Assembly: GCA_945890735.1 (NCBI GenBank)
Contig: CAMDCZ010000037.1
Span: 1-20,176 of the forward strand
Direction of reading: 5' to 3'
DNA from: Bordetella parapertussis
Lineage (GTDB): Bacteria; Pseudomonadota; Gammaproteobacteria; Burkholderiales; Burkholderiaceae_C
Length of the DNA: 20,176 nucleotides
The notes below the pieces were generated by a model that ran no database searches, was not told the origin of the DNA, and saw nothing but the letters and a program-made list of their open reading frames with translations. Shown one piece after another: positions 1-7,595 of the stretch (its first letter is position 1; each line of letters begins with the position of its first letter). Made by a program: the position numbers and the translations under genes.

Positions 1-639
1 AGGCGTTTGTTTGGTTTTCGGTTTGAAGTCGCAGTGGGCTGACACCGCGCATTGCCAGCACAAAGGTTTGCGGGCCTGGCACACATAACGGCCATGCAAG
101 ATCAGCCAATGGTGGGCATCCACCAAATACTCGGGCGGGATGCGCTTGAGCAAGCCCATCTCCACATCCAAAGGTGTTTTGCCAGGGGCCAAGCCGGTGC
201 GGTTGCCCACCCTGAAGATATGCGTGTCCACCGCCATGGTGGGCTCGCCAAAGGCCACGTTCAACACCACGTTCGCGGTTTTGCGGCCCACACCGGGCAG
301 GGCCTCCAAAGCTTCACGGGTGCGCGGTACTTCACCGCCATGCAAGTCCACCAGCATCTGACAGGTTTGCATGAGGTGCCGTGCTTTGCTGCGAAACAAA
401 CCAATGGTTTTGATGTGTTGTTCCAAGCCTGCCAAACCCAAACGCAGAATTTGCTGCGGCGTGTTGGCCACCACAAACAAGCGGCGCGTGGCTTTGTTCA
501 CGCCCACATCGGTGGCTTGCGCACTCAGCAAAACAGCGGCCAACAACTCGAACACGCTGGTATATTCCAACTCGGTATTGGGCTGCGGATTGGCTGCTTT
601 GAGCGTGGCAAAAAATGGCTCGATGTGCTCTTTTTTCAT
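1..639 (-). CDS. nth: Endonuclease III (partial, 3' end outside window)
   Basis: This is a base-excision-repair DNA glycosylase/AP lyase that removes oxidised pyrimidines. The ATG is at 639-637 and 213 codons are visible with no stop before the window edge. E. coli Nth has 211 residues, so only a few C-terminal codons should be missing. The helix-hairpin-helix motif LPGVGRKTANVVLN (114-127) carries the lyase lysine K120, and VDTHIFRV carries the catalytic aspartate D138. Cysteines 187, 194, 197 and 203 form the C-x6-C-x2-C-x5-C [4Fe-4S] loop. All of these positions match the E. coli numbering. The gene diverges from the aminotransferase gene at 675 with 35 bp between start codons, so promoter elements must reach into coding sequence. 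The identification is very secure. Confidence 0.97.
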   Translation of the reverse strand, partial: MKKEHIEPFFATLKAANPQPNTELEYTSVFELLAAVLLSAQATDVGVNKATRRLFVVANTPQQILRLGLAGLEQHIKTIGLFRSKARHLMQTCQMLVDLHGGEVPRTREALEALPGVGRKTANVVLNVAFGEPTMAVDTHIFRVGNRTGLAPGKTPLDVEMGLLKRIPPEYLVDAHHWLILHGRYVCQARKPLCWQCAVSAHCDFKPKTKQTP

Positions 640-646
640 TTTGAAT

Positions 647-665
647 ATTGGGGTCAGAACCCAAT
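647..665. repeat. Short palindrome in the nth/aminotransferase gap
   Basis: ATTGGG (647-652) and CCCAAT (660-665) form six-base inverted arms around the seven-base loop GTCAGAA. It fills about half of the 35-bp gap between two divergent start codons. The core GGGGTCAGA...CCCAAT resembles, from memory, short repetitive palindromes found near REP-associated transposases in proteobacteria. It could equally be an operator or chance. Confidence 0.4.
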
Positions 666-674
666 TATCTTCCT

Positions 675-1868
675 ATGCAATTTGCCGATCGCCTCAACCA
701 GGTTGAAACCTCTGCCATCCGTGAGCTTTTCAAGCTATTGGGCAAACCCGGCATCATCAGTTTTGCTGGCGGATTCCCCGACAGCGCGATGTTCGATGTG
801 GAAGGTATCCGTGAAGCCAGCGCTCGGGCTTTGCGAGAAGAGCCGGGTGCGGCTTTGCAATACGGTGCGACAGAGGGCTATAACCCCTTGCGCGAGCAGC
901 TCGCTGCCTTCATGGCCAGCAAAGGCGTCAAGGGCTTGTCCCCTGAGGGATTGATTGTCACCACGGGCAGTCAGCAGGCCTTGGACTTGATCGGTAAAAC
1001 ACTGCTGAACCCATCCGATGTGGCTCTGGTGGAGTCGCCTACTTTTTTGGCAACGATTCAGTGTTTCCGTTTGTACGGTGCGCAAGTATTGGGCGTGCCA
1101 ATCGATGCACAGGGTGTGCTGGTCGACAAGCTGGAAGAAATGATTGTGCAGCACCAGCCCAAGCTGGTTTATCTCATCCCCACCTTTGGCAACCCCAGCG
1201 GCGCCATGATGAGTTTGCAGCGGCGCATGAAAGTGCTCGAACTGGCTGTGAAATACCAAACCGTGGTCGTGGAAGACGACCCCTATGGCGATCTGTATTT
1301 CGCGGATGCCCCACCGCCTTCCTTGTTGGCCTTGAGCGATCAAGTACCGGGCAGTCGTGACTGGGTGGTTTATTGCGGCTCCCTCAGCAAAGTCCTGTCG
1401 CCCGGCTTGCGCGTGGGTTGGATGGTCGCGCCACCCGCGCTCTTGGCCCGTGCCACCATGTGCAAGCAGTTCAGCGATGCCCACACTTCGACCTTTGCGC
1501 AAGCCACGGCAGCGCATTACCTCAAGGCAGGACGCTTGCCAGCCACCCTGGACACGGTTCGTCGCGTTTATGGCGAGCGCGCCAAAACCATGGGTGAAGC
1601 CCTGACCCGTGAGTTGGGGGATGCTTTGCGCTTCAGCCAACCGCAAGGGGGTTTGTTTTTTTGGGCCAACCTCACAGGAGCCGCTGGAAAGTTGAAGGAT
1701 GGCAGCGAATTAGCCAAGCGTGCCATCGAAAAAGGGGTCGCTTTTGTGCCGGGCGGGCCGTTTTTTGCCAACAACCCGGATACCACTGCGATTCGCTTGA
1801 GTTTTGCCACAGCGGATGTGGACAAAATCAATGAAGGCATTGCCCGCCTGGGGCAGGCGCTGGCCTGA
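675..1868 (+). CDS. PLP-dependent class I/II aminotransferase (2-aminoadipate/aromatic type)
   Basis: This is a fold-type I pyridoxal-phosphate aminotransferase of 397 residues from the ATG at 675. Visible motifs are YGATEGYNPLREQLA (63-77), the TTGSQQALDLI cofactor-loop region (96-106), NPSG (173-176), EDDPYGDLYF with the Asp expected to bind the pyridine nitrogen (about 200-209), and SLSKVLSPGLRVGWM with the Schiff-base lysine K239. The family includes LysN/ARO8-like 2-aminoadipate and aromatic or branched-chain transaminases, and the substrate cannot be read from sequence. There is no N-terminal GntR domain, so it is not a full MocR regulator. A TTG at 648 would add nine residues, but it lies inside the intergenic palindrome, so the ATG is preferred. 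No clear Shine-Dalgarno is seen before either start. The gene ends 5 bp from the convergent gcvH-like gene. Confidence 0.9.
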   Translation: MQFADRLNQVETSAIRELFKLLGKPGIISFAGGFPDSAMFDVEGIREASARALREEPGAALQYGATEGYNPLREQLAAFMASKGVKGLSPEGLIVTTGSQQALDLIGKTLLNPSDVALVESPTFLATIQCFRLYGAQVLGVPIDAQGVLVDKLEEMIVQHQPKLVYLIPTFGNPSGAMMSLQRRMKVLELAVKYQTVVVEDDPYGDLYFADAPPPSLLALSDQVPGSRDWVVYCGSLSKVLSPGLRVGWMVAPPALLARATMCKQFSDAHTSTFAQATAAHYLKAGRLPATLDTVRRVYGERAKTMGEALTRELGDALRFSQPQGGLFFWANLTGAAGKLKDGSELAKRAIEKGVAFVPGGPFFANNPDTTAIRLSFATADVDKINEGIARLGQALA

Positions 1869-1873
1869 ACGTA

Positions 1874-2236
1874 TCAGCCGGTCAATGCTTGATAGGCTTG
1901 CGCATCCATCAAGCTGTCGAGTTCAGAGGGCTTGGTGAGGCGAACCTTGTAGAACCAACCCGCACCTTCGGGATCTGAATTGGCCAATGAGGGCTCTGCC
2001 CGCAAATTTTCATTGACCTCCAACACGGTGAGTGAAACAGGCATGTGCACATCAGCCGCGGCTTTGACCGATTCAACCACGCCCGCCACTGCCCCTTGAT
2101 CAGCAGTGGTGCCAATGTCAGTGAAATCAATGAACACAATGTCGCCCAAAGTCTCTTGGGCATGAACTGTGATGCCGACCCAAGCCGTGTCGGCTTCGGT
2201 ACGTACCCAGGTGTGTTCGAGGTGGTATTTGGTCAT
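1874..2236 (-). CDS. gcvH: GcvH-like lipoyl carrier protein
   Basis: A 120-residue protein of the glycine cleavage H family, a small lipoylated shuttle that normally moves the aminomethyl group between the P, T and L proteins. The lipoylation motif VVESVKAAADV places the modified lysine at K58, and the family's C-terminal pattern is present (EVNENL..EPSL.NSDPEGAGWFYKV, in part). Position 69 is Leu in PVSLTV, where nearly all H proteins I remember have Gly (PVSG). It starts two bases after the ETF-QO stop codon on the same strand, so the two are almost certainly co-transcribed and possibly translationally coupled. gcvP and gcvT are not nearby. It may be the ordinary H protein at a detached locus or a paralogue with another role. 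Family assignment is firm and pathway role less so. Confidence 0.9.
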   Translation of the reverse strand: MTKYHLEHTWVRTEADTAWVGITVHAQETLGDIVFIDFTDIGTTADQGAVAGVVESVKAAADVHMPVSLTVLEVNENLRAEPSLANSDPEGAGWFYKVRLTKPSELDSLMDAQAYQALTG

Positions 2237-2238
2237 GG

Positions 2239-3924
2239 CTACATTCCTGCGTAGTTGGGGCCGCCACCGCCTTCTGGCGTGACCCACACGATGTTTTGGC
2301 TGGGGTCTTTGATGTCGCAGGTTTTGCAATGCACGCAGTTTTGTGCATTGATTTGCAAGCGATCTTCCCCGGCATCTGACTTGACGTACTCATACACACC
2401 TGCAGGACAGTAGCGACCCTCTGGCCCGTCGTAGCGCGCAAGGTTGAGGCTGACCGGCACGGAGGCGTCTTTGAGGGTGAGGTGCGCGGGTTGGTTTTCT
2501 TCATGGTTGGTGTTGCTGATGAAAACGCTGGAGAGCTTGTCAAAACTCAACACGCCATCGGGCTTGGGATACACCACCGGTGCGCACTGCGCGGCAGGCA
2601 ACAAGCGGGTGTGGTCGGCTTGGTGGTTGTGCAGGGTCCAAGGGGGTGTTTGGATGCCGATTTTGGGCAGGAACCATTGCTCAATGCCCGTCATGAGCGT
2701 GCCCATGAGTTGGCCTTTTTTGAACCAGGTTTTGAAATTGCGGGTTTGGTGAAGCTCTTTGTAGAGCCAGCTGTTTTCAAAGGCTTGGGGGTAGGCGCTG
2801 AGCACATCGTTGGCACGACCGGATTGAACGGCATCAAACGCTGCATTGGCAGCCAACATGCCCGATTTGATGGCGGCATGGCTGCCCTTGATGCGGGCGG
2901 CATTCATGTAGCCTGCATCACAACCGAGCAGGGCGCCACCAGCAAATGCGGTTTGAGGCAGGGCTTGCAGCGTGCCGTTGTTGATGGCGCGTGCACCGTA
3001 ACCAATGCGTTTGCCGCCCTGAAGATGTTGGGCAATGCGGGGATGTGTTTTCCAACGCTGCATTTCTTCAAAGGGGCTGAGGTAGGGGTTTTGGTAGTCC
3101 AGACCCAAGACAAACCCCAAAGTGACTTTGTTGTCTTCCAGGTGGTACAAAAAACCGCCCCCAAAGGTATTGCCAGTCATGGGCCAGCCAGAGGTGTGCA
3201 CCACCAAACCAGGTTTGGCTAAGGCGGGGTCCACTTCCCACAACTCTTTGATGCCGATCGCGAAGGTTTGGGTGTCTTTGCCTTCATTGAGCTTGAAGCG
3301 CTCAATCAGTTGCTTGCCCAAATGACCACGCGCACCTTCGGCAAACAGGGTGTATTTGGCGTTGAGTTCCATGCCAAGCTGAAAGTGGTCTGTGGGCTGG
3401 CCTTCTTTGCTCAAGCCCACATGGCCAGTCGCCACGCCTTGGACCGCGCCTGCTTGGTTGTAAAGCACCTCTGCAGCTGTGAAGCCGGGGAAGATGTCAA
3501 CGCCAAGGTTTTCGGCTTGTTGGGCCATCCACTTGACCACATTGCTGAGCGACACCACATAGCAGCCGTGGTTGTGGAAATTGCGAGGCATCAACCAACC
3601 AGGCGTGGCAGTTGCGCCTGTTTCGGACAAGACCAGCAGTTCATCTGCAGTCACCGATTGGTGCAAAGGTGCGCCCAATTCTTTCCAATTGGGAAATAAC
3701 TCGGTGATGGCGCGGGGATCCATCACAGCGCCAGACAAAATATGCGCCCCGGGCTCGGAGCCTTTTTCGATCACCACGACTGAGATGTCTTGGTTTTTTT
3801 CAGCGGCCAGTTGTTTGAGGCGAATGGCTGCAGCCAACCCACTGGGGCCACCGCCCACAACGACGACGTCATAGTCCATGGTCTCGCGCGGACCGAATTG
3901 TTCGATGAATGCTTGGGGTGTCAT
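2239..3924 (-). CDS. etfQO: Electron transfer flavoprotein-ubiquinone oxidoreductase
   Basis: ETF-QO passes electrons from reduced electron transfer flavoprotein (fed by acyl-CoA and other dehydrogenases) to membrane ubiquinone, using FAD and one [4Fe-4S] cluster. The protein has 561 residues from the ATG at 3924. The FAD dinucleotide-binding motif VVVGGGPSGLAAA lies at about 21-33. The C-terminal ferredoxin-like part has C506 (CPAGVYEY) and then C530-x2-C533-x2-C536 (NCVHCKTCDIKDPSQN), the family cluster spacing. An upstream in-frame ATG at 3990 would add 22 residues, but the start beginning MTPQAFIEQFGPRE matches homologue N-termini as I recall them and leaves 74 bp for the divergent promoter. 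The downstream gcvH-like gene follows after two bases. Confidence 0.95.
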   Translation of the reverse strand: MTPQAFIEQFGPRETMDYDVVVVGGGPSGLAAAIRLKQLAAEKNQDISVVVIEKGSEPGAHILSGAVMDPRAITELFPNWKELGAPLHQSVTADELLVLSETGATATPGWLMPRNFHNHGCYVVSLSNVVKWMAQQAENLGVDIFPGFTAAEVLYNQAGAVQGVATGHVGLSKEGQPTDHFQLGMELNAKYTLFAEGARGHLGKQLIERFKLNEGKDTQTFAIGIKELWEVDPALAKPGLVVHTSGWPMTGNTFGGGFLYHLEDNKVTLGFVLGLDYQNPYLSPFEEMQRWKTHPRIAQHLQGGKRIGYGARAINNGTLQALPQTAFAGGALLGCDAGYMNAARIKGSHAAIKSGMLAANAAFDAVQSGRANDVLSAYPQAFENSWLYKELHQTRNFKTWFKKGQLMGTLMTGIEQWFLPKIGIQTPPWTLHNHQADHTRLLPAAQCAPVVYPKPDGVLSFDKLSSVFISNTNHEENQPAHLTLKDASVPVSLNLARYDGPEGRYCPAGVYEYVKSDAGEDRLQINAQNCVHCKTCDIKDPSQNIVWVTPEGGGGPNYAGM

Positions 3925-3998
3925 GCCGAAGAGACAGTGGAAAATCAAAGCTGTTGATTCTATGCGCTGCGTCGATCCAGCGTTGGTCATAATCCATC

Positions 3999-4418
3999 AT
4001 GCGAATAACCATTCCTGACAACAAAAAACTGGTCTATCAACAAGTCATTCCGGTGCGCTGGGGCGACATGGATGCCATGGGGCATCTCAATAACGGTAGC
4101 TACTTTCGTTACTTAGAAACCGTTCGAATTGACTGGATGACATCGATCGGTTGTCAGCCTGTTCCCAGTGGCGAAGGGCCAGTCATCCTCAATGCTTTTT
4201 GTAATTTCTACAAGCAGATTCAATATCCGGGTGATGTTTTGGTCAAGATGTACGCCAGTGAACCCAAGCGCAGCACCTTTGAATCCTGGGCCACCCTGGA
4301 GCGCACTGACATGCCTGGCGTGATTCACGCCGAGGGCGGAGCAACCACGGTTTGGGTGAACTTTCCAGCACAAAAATCAGCGCCCATGCCTGATTGGTTA
4401 AGAGCGTTGCTGGTGTGA
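3999..4418 (+). CDS. Acyl-CoA thioesterase, 4-hydroxybenzoyl-CoA thioesterase (hotdog) family
   Basis: A 139-residue single-domain hotdog-fold protein, the usual length for this family. The signature VRWGDMDAMGHLNNGSYFRY (19-38) contains the DxDxxGHxNN active-site motif, with D25 the likely catalytic aspartate. Such enzymes hydrolyse acyl-CoA or aryl-CoA thioesters, and sequence alone does not show the physiological substrate. The gene diverges from the ETF-QO gene (start codons 74 bp apart), which suggests a link to fatty-acid or acyl-CoA oxidation. It is followed by an AT-rich 135-bp gap before the TetR-family gene. No clear ribosome binding site is seen directly before the ATG. Confidence 0.88.
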   Translation: MRITIPDNKKLVYQQVIPVRWGDMDAMGHLNNGSYFRYLETVRIDWMTSIGCQPVPSGEGPVILNAFCNFYKQIQYPGDVLVKMYASEPKRSTFESWATLERTDMPGVIHAEGGATTVWVNFPAQKSAPMPDWLRALLV

Positions 4419-4442
4419 AACAAGGACAAAGGCCATGTGTTT

Positions 4443-4470
4443 GAGTTGTAAAAAATTTCATTTATAACTC
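4443..4470. promoter_or_regulatory. Imperfect inverted repeat upstream of the TetR-family gene
   Basis: GAGTTGTAA (4443-4451) and TTATAACTC (4462-4470) are inverted arms matching at 8 of 9 positions (the ninth is G-T) with a 10-base AT-rich spacer. It lies 84 bp before the GTG start of the TetR-family regulator, in the only AT-rich gap nearby, and has no T-run after it. An autoregulatory operator is the most plausible reading. A weak hairpin after the thioesterase gene is the alternative. Confidence 0.3.
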
Positions 4471-4540
4471 ATTTAAATTAATGATGGTGTATTTTGAGTA
4501 TTTAATAGGTAACATCCAGCATCTGCTACTGAGGCAACCT

Positions 4541-4545
4541 GGAGA
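4541..4545 (+). promoter_or_regulatory. Ribosome binding site deciding the GTG start at 4554
   Basis: GGAGA lies eight bases before the GTG at 4554. The next in-frame ATG, at 4587, has no comparable site, so the GTG start is preferred. Confidence 0.6.
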
Positions 4546-4553
4546 ATCTGCCA

Positions 4554-5213
4554 GTGACACTTCCCGACGAGTTGTCATCGAAAACCATGCGCAAGCAACC
4601 TGTTCAAAAACGAGCGCAACTGACCATCGATGCGATATTTGAAGCCACCTCGCAAATTGTGGACCGTGAGGGCGTAGGCGGACTGACCACCAACAAAATC
4701 GCAGCCAAAGCCGGGTTTTCGGTGGGCACGCTCTACCAGTATTTTTCCTGCAAAGATGCAATTTTTCGTGCCATGTCACAACATGCGCGCAGCATGGTTT
4801 TGCGCGAGCTGGAGAGCTACTTGTTCATGGTGGAGTGCTCACAGGACCCGCAAGACATCGAACCGGAAGCTTTTGTGAGGCAGTATGTGCGTATTTGTAT
4901 CAACGGGTTTTCGCTGGGCAAAAACTACCGACGCGCGATGAACAGGTTGTGCTGGCTGTTGGAGCAGCCTGAAGAAACAGCGCAGTCCGTTCATGAGATG
5001 GTGCAACGCCTGATGAGTTGTTTGCGCTATATCGAACACCCGCAATTGCCCGCGATGAGCGAGACCCGGTGGTTCGTCATGAGTCGGTCCCTGATGGGCT
5101 GCTTGAGAAGCGCCTCGCTGGAGCGTTTCGCCCACATCGACGCCGACGCTTTCGAAAATGACTTGGTCGAAATGATGCTCGCGCACTTGCAATTGGGTCG
5201 GGTCACCCACTGA
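4554..5213 (+). CDS. TetR/AcrR-family transcriptional regulator
   Basis: A 219-residue one-component repressor-type regulator. The N-terminal TetR DNA-binding domain covers about residues 20-70: KRAQLTIDAIFEATSQIV, then the helix-turn-helix around LTTNKIAAKAGFSVGTLYQY and the typical FSCKDAIFRAM ending. The C-terminal ligand-binding domain gives no recognisable ligand signature. A GTG start with a good GGAGA ribosome binding site is chosen over the ATG twelve codons in. The gene stands between the thioesterase and the AhpD-like gene (convergent, 8 bp apart) and may control one of them or the nearby acyl-CoA genes, but the target is not evident. An inverted repeat upstream may be its own operator. 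Confidence 0.9.
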   Translation: MTLPDELSSKTMRKQPVQKRAQLTIDAIFEATSQIVDREGVGGLTTNKIAAKAGFSVGTLYQYFSCKDAIFRAMSQHARSMVLRELESYLFMVECSQDPQDIEPEAFVRQYVRICINGFSLGKNYRRAMNRLCWLLEQPEETAQSVHEMVQRLMSCLRYIEHPQLPAMSETRWFVMSRSLMGCLRSASLERFAHIDADAFENDLVEMMLAHLQLGRVTH

Positions 5214-5221
5214 GGGCTGCT

Positions 5222-5809
5222 TCACTTCTTTTCTTTGGCGACCCGCCCCATCAGATAGAACTCTGGGTTGGGCATCATGCTCGAGAAACTCGCGATGCGG
5301 TTGGACAAGCCAAAAAACGCCGTGATCGCTGCGATGTCCCAAATGTCTTCATCGTTCAAACCATGCGCGTGCAGGGGCTCAAAGTCGGCGTCTTCGATGG
5401 CGTCCGAGTTCAGGCAGACCTTCATGGCAAAGTCGAGCATGGCCCGTTGGCGTGGGGTGATGTCGGCCTTGCGGTAATTCACGCTCACTTGGTCAGCCAC
5501 CAGGGGTTTCTTTTCATAGATGCGCAAAATCGCGCCATGGGCGACCACGCAATACAAACAGTGGTTGGCCGCGCTGGTCGTGGTGACGATCATTTCACGG
5601 TCACCCTTGGTCAGGTTGCTCTCGCGGCCCACCGATTCGGGCACCATCAACGCATCGTGGTAGGCAAAAAAAGCGCGCCACTCGGCGGGGCGTCGGGCCA
5701 AGGTCAAAAACACATTGGGCACGAAACCGGCCTTTTCTTGCACCTCGAGCACCTTGGCGCGGATGTCATCGGGCAAGTCTTTGATTTCTGGGGCGGGGTA
5801 GCGTGACAT
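5222..5809 (-). CDS. Peroxidase-related protein, AhpD/carboxymuconolactone decarboxylase-like
   Basis: A 195-residue all-helical protein of the AhpD-like superfamily (uncharacterised peroxidase-related branch). The signature ANHCLYCVVAHG (81-92) supplies the redox CxxC pair C84/C87 and the following His91, as in alkylhydroperoxidase AhpD. Members are thought to reduce peroxides through the CxxC disulfide, but this branch has no settled substrate. The start at 5809 is well supported by AGGAG (complement of 5814-5818) just upstream. It is transcribed toward the TetR-family gene, with stop codons 8 bp apart, and its 5' end faces the CoA-transferase genes across a 92-bp gap that must hold both promoters. 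Confidence 0.85.
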   Translation of the reverse strand: MSRYPAPEIKDLPDDIRAKVLEVQEKAGFVPNVFLTLARRPAEWRAFFAYHDALMVPESVGRESNLTKGDREMIVTTTSAANHCLYCVVAHGAILRIYEKKPLVADQVSVNYRKADITPRQRAMLDFAMKVCLNSDAIEDADFEPLHAHGLNDEDIWDIAAITAFFGLSNRIASFSSMMPNPEFYLMGRVAKEKK

Positions 5810-5849
5810 GGTGTCTCCTTTTCAAAGGATTATGCCCAGTCCCATTCAG

Positions 5850-5876
5850 TTGGATGCAATCTGCGACCCTTAGAAT
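5850..5876 (+). promoter_or_regulatory. Possible sigma70-type promoter for the CoA-transferase genes
   Basis: TTGGAT (5850-5855) and TAGAAT (5871-5876) resemble -35 and -10 boxes, but the spacer is only 15 bp. The position is right for a short leader before the ribosome binding site at 5891. This is a weak call. Confidence 0.3.
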
Positions 5877-5890
5877 GAATTGAAGATTTC

Positions 5891-5895
5891 AGGAG
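5891..5895 (+). promoter_or_regulatory. Ribosome binding site deciding the GTG start of the CoA-transferase A subunit
   Basis: AGGAG lies six bases before the GTG at 5902. No in-frame ATG occurs until residue 22, inside the conserved family domain, so the GTG must be the start. Confidence 0.75.
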
Positions 5896-5901
5896 ATTCG
5901 A

Positions 5902-6603
5902 GTGAACAAGGTATTTCCATCCGCTGCAGAGGCGCTCAAGGACATCGTGGCCAACGGCCAGTTGATGGCTGTCGGTGGGTTTGGCCTGTGCGGTATTCCC
6001 GAAGCGCTGATCGACGCCTTGCGCGACAGCGGTGTCAAAGACTTGACCGTGATTTCCAACAACGCAGGCGTCGACGGCTTTGGCTTGGGTAAATTGCTTG
6101 AGACCCGTCAGATTAAAAAAATGATTTCCAGCTACGTGGGCGAAAACAAAGAGTTCGAGCGCCAGTATTTGGCGGGCGAATTGGAACTGGACTTCACGCC
6201 CCAAGGCACCCTGGCTGAAAAGCTGCGTGCTGGCGGTGCGGGCATCCCTGCCTTCTTCACCAAAACCGGTGTTGGCACCTTGGTGGCTGAAGGCAAAGAA
6301 CTGCGTGAATTCGATGGCGAAACCTACGTCATGGAGCGGTCCTTGGTGCCTGACATTGCCTTGATCAAGGCCGATGTGGCTGACCGCTCTGGCAATTTGC
6401 GTTTCAACCTGACTGCGCGTAATTTCAACCCCGCTGCCGCCACCGCGGGCAAGATCTGCGTGGTGGAAGTCGAGCGCATCGTCGACACGGGCGATTTGGC
6501 CCCCGACGATATCCACTTGCCGGGTATTTATGTGCACCGCATCGTGCACAACCCCAGGCCTGAAAAACGCATCGAAAAACGCACTACCCGCGACAGCAAC
6601 TGA
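5902..6603 (+). CDS. scoA: 3-oxoacid CoA-transferase subunit A
   Basis: Alpha subunit (233 residues) of a family I CoA-transferase, which moves CoA between succinyl-CoA or acetyl-CoA and a 3-oxoacid such as acetoacetate. The PROSITE-type signature for this subunit is intact at 18-33: NGQLMAVGGFGLCGIP. The GTG start is fixed by a strong AGGAG. The B subunit starts ten bases after the stop behind GAGGAA, so the pair forms an operon and the enzyme should be a heterooligomer. Closest by feel are succinyl-CoA:acetoacetate transferases (ScoA), but AtoD-type or PcaI-type specificity cannot be excluded. With the upstream AhpD-like gene on the other strand, the promoter must lie in 5820-5890. Confidence 0.93.
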   Translation: MNKVFPSAAEALKDIVANGQLMAVGGFGLCGIPEALIDALRDSGVKDLTVISNNAGVDGFGLGKLLETRQIKKMISSYVGENKEFERQYLAGELELDFTPQGTLAEKLRAGGAGIPAFFTKTGVGTLVAEGKELREFDGETYVMERSLVPDIALIKADVADRSGNLRFNLTARNFNPAAATAGKICVVEVERIVDTGDLAPDDIHLPGIYVHRIVHNPRPEKRIEKRTTRDSN

Positions 6604-6612
6604 GGAATCGAC

Positions 6613-7251
6613 ATGGCATGGACCCAAGACCAAATGGCCGCACGTGCGGCCAGCGAACTGCAAGACGGTTTTTATGTGAACCTCGGCATTGGCATCCCCA
6701 CCCTGGTGGCCAACCATGTGCCCGACCATCTGGAAGTGTGGCTGCAAAGCGAAAACGGCATGCTGGGTATTGGCCCGTTTCCCCACGAAGACGAGGTGGA
6801 CGCTGACCTGATCAATGCCGGCAAGCAAACGGTGACCACCATCAAAGGCTCAGCCATTTTTGGCAGCGATCAATCGTTTGCGATGATCCGTGGCGGCAAG
6901 ATCAACCTCTCGATCTTGGGCGCGATGCAAGTCAGTGAAAAGGGCGACTTGGCCAACTGGATGATCCCAGGCAAGATGATCAAAGGCATGGGGGGGGCGA
7001 TGGACCTGGTGGCCGGCGTCAAGCGAGTGATCATCTTGATGGAACACGTGGCCAAGAAAAAAGACGGCACCGAAGACTTGAAGATTTTGCCCAGCTGCAA
7101 CCTGCCGCTGACAGGTGTAGGGGTTGTCGACCGCATCATCACCGACTTGGGTGTGATGGACGTGACGCCCGAGGGCTTGAAGTTGGTGGAATTGGCCGAC
7201 GGGGTGACCCGCGACCACATCCAGAGCAAAACTGGCGTGACGCTTATTTAG
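6613..7251 (+). CDS. scoB: 3-oxoacid CoA-transferase subunit B
   Basis: Beta subunit (212 residues) carrying the active site. The signature LQSENGMLG (44-52) contains the catalytic glutamate E47, which forms the glutamyl-CoA thioester intermediate. GIGIP (25-29) and the GGAMDLVAG segment are also typical of the family. It completes the enzyme begun by the A subunit just upstream. Its stop codon overlaps by four bases the stop of the convergent winged-helix regulator gene, so there is no room for a terminator between them and antisense readthrough is likely. Together the subunits would activate or release acetoacetate in ketone-body, polyhydroxybutyrate or branched-chain amino-acid metabolism. 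Confidence 0.94.
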   Translation: MAWTQDQMAARAASELQDGFYVNLGIGIPTLVANHVPDHLEVWLQSENGMLGIGPFPHEDEVDADLINAGKQTVTTIKGSAIFGSDQSFAMIRGGKINLSILGAMQVSEKGDLANWMIPGKMIKGMGGAMDLVAGVKRVIILMEHVAKKKDGTEDLKILPSCNLPLTGVGVVDRIITDLGVMDVTPEGLKLVELADGVTRDHIQSKTGVTLI

Positions 7252-7595
7252 ACAGCCAATCCCGCTTTTTGCATCACATCGCTCACCCGGTTGAAGTAGG
7301 CTTCCGCCAGTTCGGTGGGGACCAAAAACTTGGTGCGGCGGTTGGTGCCTTGAAACACCGTGTCGATCATCCCAATTTCACGCAGCAGGTCAAGTTTGCG
7401 GTGAATCGTGGCGGGGGAGGCGATGTGGTTAAGCGCCATGGCATCGGAGACGGTCATGGCTTTGTCTTGGCTGTGCTGAACTGCAATCACTTCCAAAAGG
7501 CGTTTGGCATCCAAATCAAGCTCGGGCAGCTCGCCTTTGCCTTCAATGGCATGTAAAAGTGTGAGGAATTTGATATAAATATGTTGATTTTTCAT
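7248..7595 (-). CDS. Small winged-helix (MarR-like) transcriptional regulator
   Basis: A 115-residue protein that appears to be little more than one winged-helix domain. Residues about 45-85 (MTVSDAMALNHIASPATIHR, then KLDLLREIGMID) look like the recognition helix-turn-helix of MarR-type proteins, and NRRTKFLVPTELAEAYF reads as the wing plus a following helix. I do not recognise a named family member. It starts 25 bp after the succinate-semialdehyde dehydrogenase stop on the same strand, in an AT-rich spacer with GAGAA as a weak ribosome binding site, so it probably shares that transcript. Its 3' end overlaps the stop of the CoA-transferase B gene by four bases. A role in controlling the dehydrogenase or the CoA-transferase is a reasonable guess only. 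Confidence 0.8.
   Translation of the reverse strand: MKNQHIYIKFLTLLHAIEGKGELPELDLDAKRLLEVIAVQHSQDKAMTVSDAMALNHIASPATIHRKLDLLREIGMIDTVFQGTNRRTKFLVPTELAEAYFNRVSDVMQKAGLAV

Noticed and set aside
5830..6828. Long minus-strand open frame opposite the CoA-transferase genes
   Set aside because: It lies antisense to two genes with intact family motifs, and its His/Gln/Val-rich translation has no recognisable domain. It reflects codon bias of the real genes.
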